A DNA stretch of 64,000 bases from Sphingobacteriales bacterium (GTDB taxonomy: Bacteria > Bacteroidota > Bacteroidia > Chitinophagales > JADIYW01), in NCBI GenBank assembly GCA_016719635.1, contig JADJYT010000003.1, positions 124,001-188,000 of the forward strand. Direction: 5' to 3'. The position numbers were made by a program, and so were the translations under genes. The first letter of the stretch is position 1; the number at the start of each line of letters is the position of its first letter. The notes below the pieces were generated by a model. It did no database searches. It was given only the letters and a program-made list of their open reading frames with translations, and was not told where the DNA came from. Below, in pieces: positions 25,845 to 35,568 of the stretch.

Positions 25845-27232
25845 ACAGCACCCGTAATCTTTACCTTAATACCGTATTTCGGTTTCAACGTAACCAAAGG
25901 CTCAAAAGCAACGGGGTGCTGCGCGTCTAACTGCATATCAAAATGATACAGCAGTTGCGCCAGAACAATGGTAATTTCCATCGTGGCGAAATAAAAACCG
26001 ATGCACATCCTCGGCCCTCCGCCAAACGGATAGTAGGCTTCACTGTTGAATAACGGATTGTCCTTTCCTTCAAACCGTTCGGGAATAAAGGCATCCGGCT
26101 GCTTCCAGTATTTCGGATTCCGATGCAGGTAATAAATGCTCATCAGCGTAACGACATCTGCCGGAATTTCCATATCATTCACCACATCAGGGGCTTTGCT
26201 TTCCCTGCTAAGGATATAGGCGGTCGGATATAAACGCAAGGTTTCATCAATGACATTTTTCAGATACACCAGCTGCCGGAAATTATCCATCGTCAGTTTC
26301 CCATCCGGCATTATCCGGTGTACTTCTTCCTTTGCTCTCCTGTAAATTTCCGGATGCGAGCACAAACTATACATCGCCCAGGCAAGGGTATAACCGGAAG
26401 TTTCGTGGCCGGCAACATAGATGGTCAGCAATTCGTCTCTCAGTTGCTTATCCGACATCCCCTCTCCCGTATCTTCATCCCGGGCTTCCATCAGCATGCT
26501 TAACAAATCGTTTCTGGATGGTTGGTTTTTGCGCAATGCAATGATCTCATACAGTATGCCGTCAAATTTTTCCAGGGTTTTCAGGAATGCCTTCTCTTTA
26601 CCTGATATTTTTGCCCAAAACTGATAAAACGGAATACGGATCAGTTTCACCATATGGTCCTGGATAAAATAGATGTAATTTTGAATTTGGCTCAGTTTGC
26701 CGGAAACATCCGCACCGAGCAAGGTTTCTATCACCACTTTAGAGGTGAGCTGAATCATCTCCCTGTCAATAAATAGTTCTGTTCGTTCTTTCTCTTTTAA
26801 TTGTTGAATATGGTCAAGCGTAATGGCATTCATCGTGTCAAAAAAACCTTCCAGCCGCTTCTTATAGAATGCAGGCTGCGCCAGCCTGCGCTGCCTGAAC
26901 CACGATTCTCCTTCATTGGTCAGTAATCCATTTCCCAAAGCCAGCTTCAAGATATTATTGCCATAATCCTTGCGGTAGTTTTTATGGTTCAGCTGAAGAA
27001 TCTGCTTTATCACATCCGCATCACAGGTGGCAAGCAGTGTCTTGTTCACGGGCATACTGAAAAGAAAGGTATCTCCGTAATCTTTAAAATTATTTCCAAA
27101 GAATCCAAGAATATCCTTTGACAATTCAGGTGCATTGCCCAAGATGGGTAGTGCCTTTATTTTGGGTATCTGCATGTCATAATTTTTATAAAAATACGGA
27201 ATATCAATATTAGTGGATAAACAAGTGTTCAT
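25841..27232 (-). CDS. cytochrome P450
   Basis: A 463-residue P450. The I-helix oxygen-binding motif is GHETSG, the K-helix ExxR is ETLRL, and the heme loop FGGGPRMCIG holds the cysteine ligand at about residue 410. No membrane anchor precedes the catalytic domain, so it is a soluble bacterial form, overall resembling fatty-acid hydroxylase P450s. The first ATG is at 27232; an internal ATG at 27175 (MQIPKIKALPILGN) would give 444 residues and an equally normal N-terminus. No ferredoxin or reductase gene is adjacent. It is divergent from the methyltransferase at 27263. Confidence 0.9.
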   Translation of the reverse strand: MNTCLSTNIDIPYFYKNYDMQIPKIKALPILGNAPELSKDILGFFGNNFKDYGDTFLFSMPVNKTLLATCDADVIKQILQLNHKNYRKDYGNNILKLALGNGLLTNEGESWFRQRRLAQPAFYKKRLEGFFDTMNAITLDHIQQLKEKERTELFIDREMIQLTSKVVIETLLGADVSGKLSQIQNYIYFIQDHMVKLIRIPFYQFWAKISGKEKAFLKTLEKFDGILYEIIALRKNQPSRNDLLSMLMEARDEDTGEGMSDKQLRDELLTIYVAGHETSGYTLAWAMYSLCSHPEIYRRAKEEVHRIMPDGKLTMDNFRQLVYLKNVIDETLRLYPTAYILSRESKAPDVVNDMEIPADVVTLMSIYYLHRNPKYWKQPDAFIPERFEGKDNPLFNSEAYYPFGGGPRMCIGFYFATMEITIVLAQLLYHFDMQLDAQHPVAFEPLVTLKPKYGIKVKITGAV

Positions 27233-27262
27233 ATTAGAGCGTTAATATGTATTTTTGAAACA

Positions 27263-28051
27263 ATGCCAACCATTTTTCAGATAGAAGAATATATCTATTA
27301 TTGGTTATCCTCCTTTAATAAGTACAAAATCCATTCGCCGTTTGTCTATAAACTGGTTACGGAAGTGTTTGAAAAAGAGTTGAATTATCCTGATTTTGAG
27401 CGGATTGAGAATCTACGGGATGATTTAAAGGAGAATAATAATGAAATTGATGTTATCGATTTAGGTGCCGGCTCCAGATCCTTCAGATCTTCTAAAAGGA
27501 AAATAAGCAGAATCGTTCGCAAGAATGTGAAAAAAGAAAAATACGGCCATCTCCTGTTCATGATGATCCGTCATTTTAAAGCCAATTCCATATTAGAGTT
27601 AGGTACATCACTGGGACTCACCACCGCTTATCTGGCATCCGCCCACCCGAATACGAGAGTGATAACGATTGAAGGTAGTGAATCCATTGCTCAGGTGGCG
27701 GCTGAAAATTTCAAGAAATTAAAACTGAACAACATTCAGCTGGTCGTCGGAAATTTTGACACAGAGCTGACTAAGATCTGTGAAGAAAGACAAAAGTTTG
27801 ACCTGATATTCATTGACGGCAACCACCGAGAAGTGCCGACGATCAATTATTTCAATACCGTACTGCCTTATTGCCACAACGATACGATATTGCTGTTTGA
27901 CGACATCCACTGGAGCGAAGAAATGCAGGAGGCCTGGGAGTACATTAAAAACCATGAGAAAGTGACACTCACGATTGATATTTTTGAAATGGGAATTGTT
28001 TTCCTCCGCAGAGAGAACCGTCAGAAAGAACACATGCTGATTCACTACTAA
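27263..28051 (+). CDS. class I SAM-dependent methyltransferase
   Basis: A 262-residue methyltransferase. The SAM-binding motif ILELGTSLGLTTAYL at about 112-126 and the acidic ITIEG strand are clear, with a later FDLIFIDGNH motif resembling O-methyltransferases of the catechol/Methyltransf_24 type. The N-terminal 100 residues (with NKYKIHSPFVYKL and many charged residues) are a separate region. The acceptor is unknown. It is monocistronic between P450 and tryptophanase; its stop lies 2 bases from the end of the convergent tryptophanase gene. Confidence 0.8.
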   Translation: MPTIFQIEEYIYYWLSSFNKYKIHSPFVYKLVTEVFEKELNYPDFERIENLRDDLKENNNEIDVIDLGAGSRSFRSSKRKISRIVRKNVKKEKYGHLLFMMIRHFKANSILELGTSLGLTTAYLASAHPNTRVITIEGSESIAQVAAENFKKLKLNNIQLVVGNFDTELTKICEERQKFDLIFIDGNHREVPTINYFNTVLPYCHNDTILLFDDIHWSEEMQEAWEYIKNHEKVTLTIDIFEMGIVFLRRENRQKEHMLIHY

Positions 28052-28053
28052 AC

Positions 28054-29436
28054 CTATTCTACCCGGTCAAAATGGGCTGTAAAGTGCCTTAAAAACGGAG
28101 GTTCATAAACAATCCGCATTCCTTTTGATTTTGTCTTTTCTTCCTTTAATTCCTCAAACACATCAATCACATAATCAATATGGCTCTGAGTGTATACCCT
28201 TCTGGGGATTGCCAGCCGAACTAACTCAAATGCAGCAGGAATCAGGATTCCGTCTGGATCATTTTTACCAAACATAACCGAACCGATTTCACAGCATCGT
28301 ATCCCGCCTTTGGTATATAAATCACATACCAATGCCTGCCCCGGAAACTGATGGGGCGGAATATGCGCATAAAAGGCTTTTGCATCCACATAGATGGCAT
28401 GTCCGCCGAATGGTTTTACCGTCGGTATTCCCAATTCATTCAGGTGCCGGCCTAAGTATTCCGTACTTTTTATCCTGTAGTGCAGGTAATCTTTGTCAAA
28501 AACTTCCTGAAGCCCGACCGCCAGTGCTTCCATGTCCCGACCGCTTAAACCGCCATACGTCACAAACCCTTCCGAAATAATCAGCAGATTCTGGCATTGT
28601 TCCGCCAGTTTCTTGTCTTTTAGCGTCAGCAGACCGCCCATATTCACCAAACCATCCTTTTTCGCCGACATGATAAAGGCGTCACCCAGAGTCAATAATT
28701 CCTGTGCTATCTCCCTGTAGGTCTTGTCCTCAAATCCGGATTCCCTGTGTTTGATGAAGTAAGCGTTCTCGGCAATCCGGCAGGCATCCAGCACTAACAA
28801 AATAGCATACCTGTCACACAATGCCCTGACCGCTCTGGCATTTTCCATACTGACCGGCTGTCCGCCGGCTGAATTATTCGTTACCGTTAATATGACGGCA
28901 CCTATATTTTCCCTTCCATATTTTTGGATAAGTCCTTCCGATTCGGTGATATCCGTATTTCCCTTAAACGGCAGTTCCAGTGAAGGGTCTTTCGCTTCGG
29001 AAGGCAGGCAGTCAAAAGCCACTGCCCCCGTGAACTCAATATTAGCCCGTGTCGTGTCAAAATGCGTGTTGCTGATAAAGACCTTATCTTTCCCTCCTAA
29101 AATTCCATACAAGATTCGTTCTGCCGCACGCCCCTGATGGGTGGGTATGATATAAGGCATCCCCGTTAAATCCTTCACCTCCGCTTCGAGGCGCTCCCAG
29201 CTTGTGGCACCGGCATAACTTTCATCGCCCTGCATCATCGCCGACCACTGATGCTCGCTCATCGCACCTGTCCCGCTGTCCGTCAATAAATCAATAAAGA
29301 CATCATCACTCCTCAAAAGGAAAGGGTTATTATGCGCCCTTTTCAATGTTTCCAGCCTGTATTCTTCCGTGGTTATTTTTAACGGCTCCACCATTTTTAT
29401 TTTAAACGGTTCGGCCAGGGTTCGTTGCTTCGGCAT
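28054..29436 (-). CDS. tnaA: tryptophanase
   Basis: A 460-residue beta-eliminating lyase that converts tryptophan to indole, pyruvate and ammonia. Start at 29436 (MPKQRTLAEPFKIKMVEPL) is preferred; the frame extends 15 codons upstream across a likely promoter. PLP-lysine motif is SAKKDG, with LDACRIAENAYF upstream and LAIPRRVYTQSH near the C-terminus. At the position where tyrosine phenol-lyases have ER, this protein has EI (CCEIGS), as in tryptophanases, so the tryptophan substrate is favoured over tyrosine. No TnaC-like leader peptide was recognised. Confidence 0.87.
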   Translation of the reverse strand: MPKQRTLAEPFKIKMVEPLKITTEEYRLETLKRAHNNPFLLRSDDVFIDLLTDSGTGAMSEHQWSAMMQGDESYAGATSWERLEAEVKDLTGMPYIIPTHQGRAAERILYGILGGKDKVFISNTHFDTTRANIEFTGAVAFDCLPSEAKDPSLELPFKGNTDITESEGLIQKYGRENIGAVILTVTNNSAGGQPVSMENARAVRALCDRYAILLVLDACRIAENAYFIKHRESGFEDKTYREIAQELLTLGDAFIMSAKKDGLVNMGGLLTLKDKKLAEQCQNLLIISEGFVTYGGLSGRDMEALAVGLQEVFDKDYLHYRIKSTEYLGRHLNELGIPTVKPFGGHAIYVDAKAFYAHIPPHQFPGQALVCDLYTKGGIRCCEIGSVMFGKNDPDGILIPAAFELVRLAIPRRVYTQSHIDYVIDVFEELKEEKTKSKGMRIVYEPPFLRHFTAHFDRVE

Positions 29437-29451
29437 ACCTGAATTTTGAAC

Positions 29452-29481
29452 TAAAAATACGACATATATTGCATACATCAA
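29452..29481 (-). promoter_or_regulatory. candidate promoter for tryptophanase
   Basis: On the minus strand, TTG (29481-29479) and TATTTTTA (29459-29452, one mismatch to TAnnTTTG) are 19 bases apart. The predicted transcript would start about 10 bases before the ATG at 29436, which supports that start. Confidence 0.35.
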
Positions 29482-29664
29482 TATTGATTGCGCCGAGATT
29501 ATCTGCCCTACATCTTACCGTATCAGGCTATACATCCTGACAGGCTAAAATTCCAATGCATGCATTTAATCCCGCAACTTTATAGTAAACTTTAGGTAAC
29601 ATGCCAAATTCGGCATTTTTTTATACAATCCGTAAATTCGCTGACCTAAAACACATTCCTATCC

Positions 29665-31263
29665 ATGTCAGCATACAACACGCCAGAAGGCGTAGAAATC
29701 AAAGGGGCTTATAAGCCGGAATACGCAGAAATACTGACGCCGGAAGCATTGGCATTTTTTGCCAAATTACAACGCAAATACAATGCTCGCCGCAAAGAAC
29801 TCTTGCAAAAGAGAGTGGAACGCCAGGTACGCCTGGATGCAGGTGAATTACCCGATTTTTTACCAGAAACCAAATCCATCCGCGAATCGGACTGGACGGT
29901 AGCACCCTGCCCTGCAGATATCCAGGACAGACGGGTGGAAATCACGGGCCCAGTGGACCGAAAAATGATTATCAATGCGCTCAATTCAGGGGCAAAGGTA
30001 TTTATGGCTGATTTTGAAGATTCAAACGCTCCGACCTGGGAAAATAACATATCCGGTCAGATAAACCTAAAAGACGCCAACCGCAAAACCATTTCCTTCA
30101 TCAATGAAGCAAACGGCAAAGAATATAAACTGAATGAAAAACATGCGGCATTATTCGTCCGACCTCGAGGGTGGCATCTACTGGAAAAACACGTAACCGT
30201 TGACGGTGAAGTGGCCAGTGGCTCCATCTGGGATTTCGCCATCTATTTTTACCACAATGCGAAAGAAAGGCTGGCGCAAGGCAGCGGCATCTATTTCTAT
30301 CTGCCAAAAATGGAGAGCCATCTGGAAGCCCGTTTATGGAACGATATTTTTGTAGATGCCCAAAATGAATCAGGTGTTCCGCAAGGGTCTGTCAAAGCAA
30401 CCGTATTGATTGAAACCATTGTGGCTACGTTTGAGTTAAATGAGATCTTATTTGAATTGAAAGAACATTCTGCCGGACTGAACTGTGGCCGTTGGGATTA
30501 TATTTTCTCGTTCATCAAGAGAACGGTGAAAAACAAGCAATTCCTGGTACCGGACAGAATGCAGGTGACCATGACGACGCATTTCCTGAAATCCTACTCT
30601 GAGCTGGTCATCCAGACTTGTCACAAACGCAATGCATTTGCGATGGGCGGTATGGCGGCACAGATTCCTATTAAAGACAATCCGGAAGCGAATGAAGTAG
30701 CATTGGCTAAAGTTCGAGCCGATAAAGAACGGGAAGCGAAAGCCGGACACGACGGAACATGGGTGGCACATCCGGGCCTGGTTCAGATTGCGATGGATGA
30801 ATTCAACAAATACATGCCGACACCAAACCAGATTCACGTAAAACGAGAAGATGTACAGGTTACTGCTGCAGATCTGTTGGAAGTACCTAAAGGAACCATC
30901 ACTTTGGGCGGTCTGAAAAACAATATTGACGTTGGTATTCAGTACCTGGAAGCCTGGTTGAGAGGCAATGGATGTGTTCCCATCCATAATTTGATGGAAG
31001 ATGCAGCTACGGCTGAAATTTCCCGTACACAGGTATGGCAGTGGGTACATCATGAAGATGCCAGACTGGATGATGGCACAAAAGTAACGGCTGAATTGGT
31101 TCAGCATCTAATCAATGAACAGAAAGAGGCGTACAAGGCTACTTTAGGTGATAAGTATGCCGCTTCTAAATTTGACCTGGCCATCGAATTGTTTACCAAA
31201 ATGTCTTTGCAGGATTCGCTGGAAGAGTTCTTAACCTTGGAAGCTTATAATTATATTGATTAG
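29665..31263 (+). CDS. aceB: malate synthase
   Basis: A 532-residue malate synthase of the A type, condensing glyoxylate and acetyl-CoA to malate in the glyoxylate shunt. Visible blocks are MADFEDSNAPTWENN, LFVRPRGWHL, YFYLPKMESHLEARLWND with the acidic metal ligands, the NCGRWDYIFS segment and the C-terminal HHEDARLDDGT. There is no targeting sequence. It is followed 55 bases later by isocitrate lyase on the same strand with no terminator between them, so the two shunt enzymes are very probably one operon. The 228 bases upstream hold a small hairpin (ATGCC/GGCAT then T run, 29601-29622) whose function is unclear. Confidence 0.95.
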   Translation: MSAYNTPEGVEIKGAYKPEYAEILTPEALAFFAKLQRKYNARRKELLQKRVERQVRLDAGELPDFLPETKSIRESDWTVAPCPADIQDRRVEITGPVDRKMIINALNSGAKVFMADFEDSNAPTWENNISGQINLKDANRKTISFINEANGKEYKLNEKHAALFVRPRGWHLLEKHVTVDGEVASGSIWDFAIYFYHNAKERLAQGSGIYFYLPKMESHLEARLWNDIFVDAQNESGVPQGSVKATVLIETIVATFELNEILFELKEHSAGLNCGRWDYIFSFIKRTVKNKQFLVPDRMQVTMTTHFLKSYSELVIQTCHKRNAFAMGGMAAQIPIKDNPEANEVALAKVRADKEREAKAGHDGTWVAHPGLVQIAMDEFNKYMPTPNQIHVKREDVQVTAADLLEVPKGTITLGGLKNNIDVGIQYLEAWLRGNGCVPIHNLMEDAATAEISRTQVWQWVHHEDARLDDGTKVTAELVQHLINEQKEAYKATLGDKYAASKFDLAIELFTKMSLQDSLEEFLTLEAYNYID

Positions 31264-31318
31264 TTTCAAAATAACAATTCATAAATTCTTTAACTCATTA
31301 TTCAATAATTAAAATATC

Positions 31319-32602
31319 ATGGCAACAAAACAAGAAAGAGCGGAAGCTCTAAAAAAAGATTGGGCAACAAATCCTCGTTGGAAAGACGTTAAAAGAGATT
31401 ATACAGCCGAAGAGGTAATAAACATCAGCGGTTCTGTACAAATTGAATACACTTTGGCTAAAAACGGAGCTGAAAAATTATGGAAAAAATTACACACGGA
31501 TGACTGGGTTGCCGGTTTAGGTGCTTTCAATGGCAATCAGGCTATTCAGGAAGTTACAGCAGGCATGAAAGCCATTTATCTTTCAGGCTGGCAGGTAGCT
31601 GCTGATGCTAACCTTTCCGCAGAAATGTATCCGGATCAAAGTTTATACCCTGCGAACTCGGTTCCCATGGTGGTTAAACGCATCAACAACTCTCTGATGC
31701 GTCGTGACCAGATTGAATATATGGATGGCGAACCAACACGCGACTGGATGGTTCCGATTGTTGCAGATGCCGAAGCTGGTTTTGGTGGCAACCTGAACGC
31801 ATACGAACTGATGAAACAAATGATTGAAGCGGGTGCTGCCGGTGTTCACTGGGAAGACCAGTTGGCATCTGCAAAAAAATGCGGTCACTTAGGCGGCAAA
31901 GTATTGGTACCTACCCAGGAAGCTATCAATAAATTATCGGCTGCCCGTTTGGCTTCAGACGTTTGCGGAACTTCTACATTGGTAATTGCCCGTACAGATG
32001 CTGAAGCTGCAAACTTAATTACATCAGATATCGATCCGCGTGATACTAAATTCATCATCGAAGGGAAACGTGCTCCGGAAGGTTTTTACTATGTTAAAAA
32101 CGGTTTGGAACAGGGTATCGACAGAGGTTTGTCTTATGCACCTTATGCTGACCTGATCTGGATGGAAACAGGTAATCCTGATTTAGGTATGGCAAGAGAA
32201 TTTGCGCAGGGCATTCACGCAAAATATCCGGGAAAAATGCTGGCGTACAACTGTTCTCCTTCCTTCAACTGGGCGAAATACATGGATGTGAAAGCAATGA
32301 CTACGTTCCGTGAAGATTTAGCTGCTATGGGTTACAAATTCCAGTTCATCACATTAGCAGGATTCCATGCTAACAATACCGTGATGTTTGAATTAAGCAA
32401 AGCATACATGGAAAGAGGTATGGCAGGTTACTCTGAGTTACAGCAAAGAGAATTTGCATTGGAGTCTGCAGGCTTCCAGGCAATCAAACACCAGTCATTT
32501 GTTGGTACAGGTTACTTCGATGCTATTCAGCAGGTCTGTCAGCAAGGACAATCTTCCACCACGGCACTGGCAGGTTCTACAGAGACAGAACAATTCCATT
32601 AA
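31319..32602 (+). CDS. aceA: isocitrate lyase
   Basis: A 427-residue isocitrate lyase, splitting isocitrate to succinate and glyoxylate. The signature KKCGH is at residues 186-190, with catalytic Cys188, and ADAEAGFGG provides the metal site. Together with malate synthase just upstream it allows growth on acetate, fatty acids or other two-carbon units, which agrees with the lipid- and aldehyde-oxidising enzymes elsewhere in the window. A strong terminator follows 40 bases after the stop. Confidence 0.96.
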   Translation: MATKQERAEALKKDWATNPRWKDVKRDYTAEEVINISGSVQIEYTLAKNGAEKLWKKLHTDDWVAGLGAFNGNQAIQEVTAGMKAIYLSGWQVAADANLSAEMYPDQSLYPANSVPMVVKRINNSLMRRDQIEYMDGEPTRDWMVPIVADAEAGFGGNLNAYELMKQMIEAGAAGVHWEDQLASAKKCGHLGGKVLVPTQEAINKLSAARLASDVCGTSTLVIARTDAEAANLITSDIDPRDTKFIIEGKRAPEGFYYVKNGLEQGIDRGLSYAPYADLIWMETGNPDLGMAREFAQGIHAKYPGKMLAYNCSPSFNWAKYMDVKAMTTFREDLAAMGYKFQFITLAGFHANNTVMFELSKAYMERGMAGYSELQQREFALESAGFQAIKHQSFVGTGYFDAIQQVCQQGQSSTTALAGSTETEQFH

Positions 32603-32641
32603 TATTTAAGCATAACACACTGAACCTGATTCAGTATCAAT

Positions 32642-32675
32642 AAAAAGACGCTCAATGAATGTTGAGCGTCTTTTT
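32642..32675 (+). terminator. terminator of the glyoxylate-shunt operon
   Basis: A perfect 14-base stem AAAAAGACGCTCAA / TTGAGCGTCTTTTT with six-base loop TGAATG, continuing into further T residues to 32678. Position directly after isocitrate lyase fits rho-independent termination. Confidence 0.85.
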
Positions 32676-32726
32676 TTTAGGACAACGGCGGAAATTTATC
32701 TAATTTTAATAAAAATAACCCAGGAT

Positions 32727-33485
32727 ATGCCAAAGAATTCTCCGGAAGATGTAAAAGAATATTACAACAGGATGACAGCATCTTATTTGGATATTTATGG
32801 AGATGTGATACAGGCATTCCGGCCAACGGATACAGAAAAACTGCTGGATCATATTGCGAGAAGCGCCGGTATCAACTGGAACATGAAAGTATTGGATCTT
32901 GGCTGCGGCGTGGCAGGCCCTGCAACCTATTTTTCAAAAAAATGGAATGTAAGCATTGATGCGGTAACAGTATCTGATGTACAGGCGCAGATTGCAGCAG
33001 AGAAAATAAGTCAGGAAAACCTGGATGAAAAGGTCAGGGTTCACACTGGAGATTATCATCAATTAGAACAATTACCTATCGCTGACGACTGCTATGATGT
33101 TGTCTTATTTCTGGAGAGCCTGGGGCATTCCTATGATATCCAATTGGCGATAGGTGAGGCTGCCCGAAAGCTTAAGGATGGCGGAATTTTGTACATCAAA
33201 GACTTTTACAAAAAGAAAGGTGAGAACAGCGGTGAACAACAGAAAATTGATAAAGTTATCCGGAATATCAACCGGCATTATGCGTACAATACATTAGACC
33301 TGGAAGCGTTAAAAGATGCTGTACTGAAAGCCGGATTAAAAATAGTATTTGTCCAACCATTTGATTTTATGGATGACATATCGGTACGATATAACTTCGA
33401 ACAAGCAAACAATATTGATATCTTCGAGGGGATACCGGAATTTTATCCCGCAGAATGGCTGGAAATAAAATGCATAAAAGCCTGA
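32727..33485 (+). CDS. SAM-dependent methyltransferase, GCGxxGPA type
   Basis: A 252-residue class I methyltransferase starting at 32727 (MPKNSPEDVKEYYNRM, preceded by AGGA); upstream in-frame sequence falls in the terminator. SAM motif I is VLDLGCGVAGPATYF, a form found in sterol, tocopherol and related small-molecule C- and O-methyltransferases. It is a paralogue of the methyltransferase at 35569-36459: both share YGxVIQAFR near the N-terminus, DAVTVS after motif I and GGxxYIKD in motif III. It converges on the prenyltransferase gene with a 10-base gap. The acceptor is likely a lipid or prenylated compound by context. Confidence 0.82.
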   Translation: MPKNSPEDVKEYYNRMTASYLDIYGDVIQAFRPTDTEKLLDHIARSAGINWNMKVLDLGCGVAGPATYFSKKWNVSIDAVTVSDVQAQIAAEKISQENLDEKVRVHTGDYHQLEQLPIADDCYDVVLFLESLGHSYDIQLAIGEAARKLKDGGILYIKDFYKKKGENSGEQQKIDKVIRNINRHYAYNTLDLEALKDAVLKAGLKIVFVQPFDFMDDISVRYNFEQANNIDIFEGIPEFYPAEWLEIKCIKA

Positions 33486-33495
33486 ATCCTTCTGA

Positions 33496-34518
33496 CTATC
33501 GTTTAATGAAATGTACCGGAAAAGTAATGGCTGCCCAAACCCAGGCTCGGATATTTGGAAAGAACAGTATCAATAATACGCAGTAAAAAATATAGAAGAT
33601 ATCTATTTGTATCGCCAGCAGTCCAAAAATATAGAACGGCAGCACCACTTCATAAAAGATGTTGATATCATACAATTCATCGTCCATCGAAGGTTCCGGG
33701 CGTCTGAGCAGGTATGGGATGATGTATGTTTTCCGTTTAAACCAATACATTATAAATACCAGGTAACCGATTGCGAGCAGAATTGTATAGTTATTCCCGT
33801 TGATACTACAAAAAGCCAAAAAGGATAGAATTTCAGCAGGCAGAATAAATCTGTATAGAAATTTACTGATCGATAAGCGGTCGTACCGGGTGCCAATCGT
33901 TTGTTGATTAATAACGGCATCGTATCTTGCATCAAACAGGAGATGCAGGATGATATTGCGGAAACCTCTTAAGAGCGCCCAAATCAACAAAAAGACAAGT
34001 TGTGCCTTCTGTGCGGCCGTAAGGCCAAAAAAGGTAGGATAATTAATATTGATGGCCAGCAGGTAAAAGATGGTGCCGCTGTATAAGGCATCCAGCAAGG
34101 GCGCAGCATACAGATTCCTTTTCAGCCGGAATGGCGGGCAGGAGTAAACAATAAAGCAGATTATTTGTGCCGAGAATAAAAGGGTTGCGTGAAGATTACT
34201 GATGGAGATATAAAACCCCAGCCCCATTTGCAGTAAGATAACCAGTAAAACCAACCAACGGGCAGATACAGTCAGCACACGGACCGCATTCGATTTTCCG
34301 GCTGCCGTATCGTCACTGATATCCGTCCATTCATTCAGGTAAAACCCAAATGAAGCAACAGAAATGGTGAGCAATAAAAACCCGATGGACAGAAAGACAG
34401 AATCCGCAAACGGAAGACCTGACTGATATAGACCCCAGCCATAAAAGCCAACAACCGGCGGCAATATATAATTCCACCAGTCTTTTATACGGATGCACTT
34501 TAAGTAGGACTGAATCAC
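33496..34518 (-). CDS. UbiA-family membrane prenyltransferase (copy 1)
   Basis: A 340-residue protein with eight to nine predicted membrane helices. The first aspartate-rich motif is NEWTDISDD (Asn62, Glu63, Asp66, Asp70), matching NDxxDxxxD with one Asp-to-Glu change; the second is DARYDAVINQQT around residue 195. UbiA enzymes transfer polyprenyl groups from diphosphates to aromatic, lipid or sugar-phosphate acceptors. The neighbouring copy 2 has the same motif at identical residue numbers, so they are paralogues. It is the last gene of a minus-strand operon: methyltransferase, copy 2, copy 1. Confidence 0.8.
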   Translation of the reverse strand: MIQSYLKCIRIKDWWNYILPPVVGFYGWGLYQSGLPFADSVFLSIGFLLLTISVASFGFYLNEWTDISDDTAAGKSNAVRVLTVSARWLVLLVILLQMGLGFYISISNLHATLLFSAQIICFIVYSCPPFRLKRNLYAAPLLDALYSGTIFYLLAININYPTFFGLTAAQKAQLVFLLIWALLRGFRNIILHLLFDARYDAVINQQTIGTRYDRLSISKFLYRFILPAEILSFLAFCSINGNNYTILLAIGYLVFIMYWFKRKTYIIPYLLRRPEPSMDDELYDINIFYEVVLPFYIFGLLAIQIDIFYIFYCVLLILFFPNIRAWVWAAITFPVHFIKR

Positions 34519-34552
34519 TCCTATAAAGATACAACCTCTTTTCAGGAGATGG

Positions 34553-35566
34553 CTAAAAATGAAAATATTTTTGGATGAATCCGACCGTATAACGCAGGTA
34601 TATCGGGAAAAACAGCAGCAGATTCAACGCTAAAATCCAGATGAAGAAAGGCTGGAAAAAACTAAAATAGCACAACAGCAGCAACGGAAGGTGTATTTCA
34701 TAAAATTCGTTCAGAAGCTGCTTATTGATAAAATCATACCGTATCTCAAAATCAGAAAGCAACGGTGCTTTTTTGCTTATTCTTTCCTTGAGTACATAAG
34801 CCGAGATGTAGAGCAAATAAGCGTATAAGAACAACTGGCGGGTTTCCGGCAGAAAGTATAGTACCATAAAAAAAAGTGTCCACTCAATCGGCACCATGAG
34901 GTGCATCACCCAAGATTTGCTTTTACGGACTCCGTGGATAGTTACAAAAGTTTGCGTTTGTGTATTGAGGTCATTGTCATAATCCTCTATCTGGTGATTG
35001 AGTATGTTGCGAATTCCCATCAGGATTAACCAGACCACATAAACAACCAGGAACGAAGTGGCGACAGATATATTATTAACTATTTTTGAATAGGTGTAAA
35101 CCGCCAATATACATGGCACGACCTGCGCATAAAGAGCATCTGTCACAACTCCCCAGGCGCCTCTTTCTTTCAGCCTGAATGGCGGCAGAGCATAAATAAA
35201 GAACAACAGAAACTCCAAAGAGATGAACATTAACGAGAACCGGTCAAACGGGAGGATAAACCATGGAAAAACAGACAGAAATAAAAAAAAAATCACCAGC
35301 AATACGGATGTAGTTCTGGAAAAGTTGATGAACAGATTCTGTTTGCCATTTTTTATGTCATCGTGATAATCGTGGTAATCATTCAATACATAACCCATAC
35401 CTGCTATTCCCATCGACAACAGGATAGAAATAAAAATATACCAGAGTATCCTGTTTCCACTGGAATGCCCGAGGAACAACACGACATACAGGCTGCAGAA
35501 GATGGTGCTGAATTTATACTGGACATTCGCCCACAAACGGTTCTGTATATTGCTGAAGAATGCCAA
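34553..35566 (-). CDS. UbiA-family membrane prenyltransferase (copy 2)
   Basis: A 337-residue polytopic membrane protein with a canonical NDxxDxxxD motif NDYHDYHDD (Asn62, Asp63, Asp66, Asp70) and a second motif EDYDNDLNTQTQT near residue 195. Both magnesium-binding motifs are intact, so catalysis is plausible. It begins 2 bases after the upstream methyltransferase stop and lies 34 bases before copy 1. The family includes quinone, heme O and decaprenyl-phosphoribose synthases; none of the distinguishing residues seen allows a specific acceptor to be named. Confidence 0.82.
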   Translation of the reverse strand: MAFFSNIQNRLWANVQYKFSTIFCSLYVVLFLGHSSGNRILWYIFISILLSMGIAGMGYVLNDYHDYHDDIKNGKQNLFINFSRTTSVLLVIFFLFLSVFPWFILPFDRFSLMFISLEFLLFFIYALPPFRLKERGAWGVVTDALYAQVVPCILAVYTYSKIVNNISVATSFLVVYVVWLILMGIRNILNHQIEDYDNDLNTQTQTFVTIHGVRKSKSWVMHLMVPIEWTLFFMVLYFLPETRQLFLYAYLLYISAYVLKERISKKAPLLSDFEIRYDFINKQLLNEFYEIHLPLLLLCYFSFFQPFFIWILALNLLLFFPIYLRYTVGFIQKYFHF

Positions 35567-35568
35567 AC

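Noticed and set aside
27250..27257. TATTTTTG resembling a -7 element before the 27.3 kb methyltransferase
   Set aside because: No TTG lies at the proper distance and the start of transcription would fall on the start codon; chance matches are expected in AT-rich sequence.
29601..29622. Small hairpin followed by a T run upstream of malate synthase
   Set aside because: The stem has only five base pairs and there is no plus-strand gene upstream to terminate; no riboswitch-like structure could be recognised around it.
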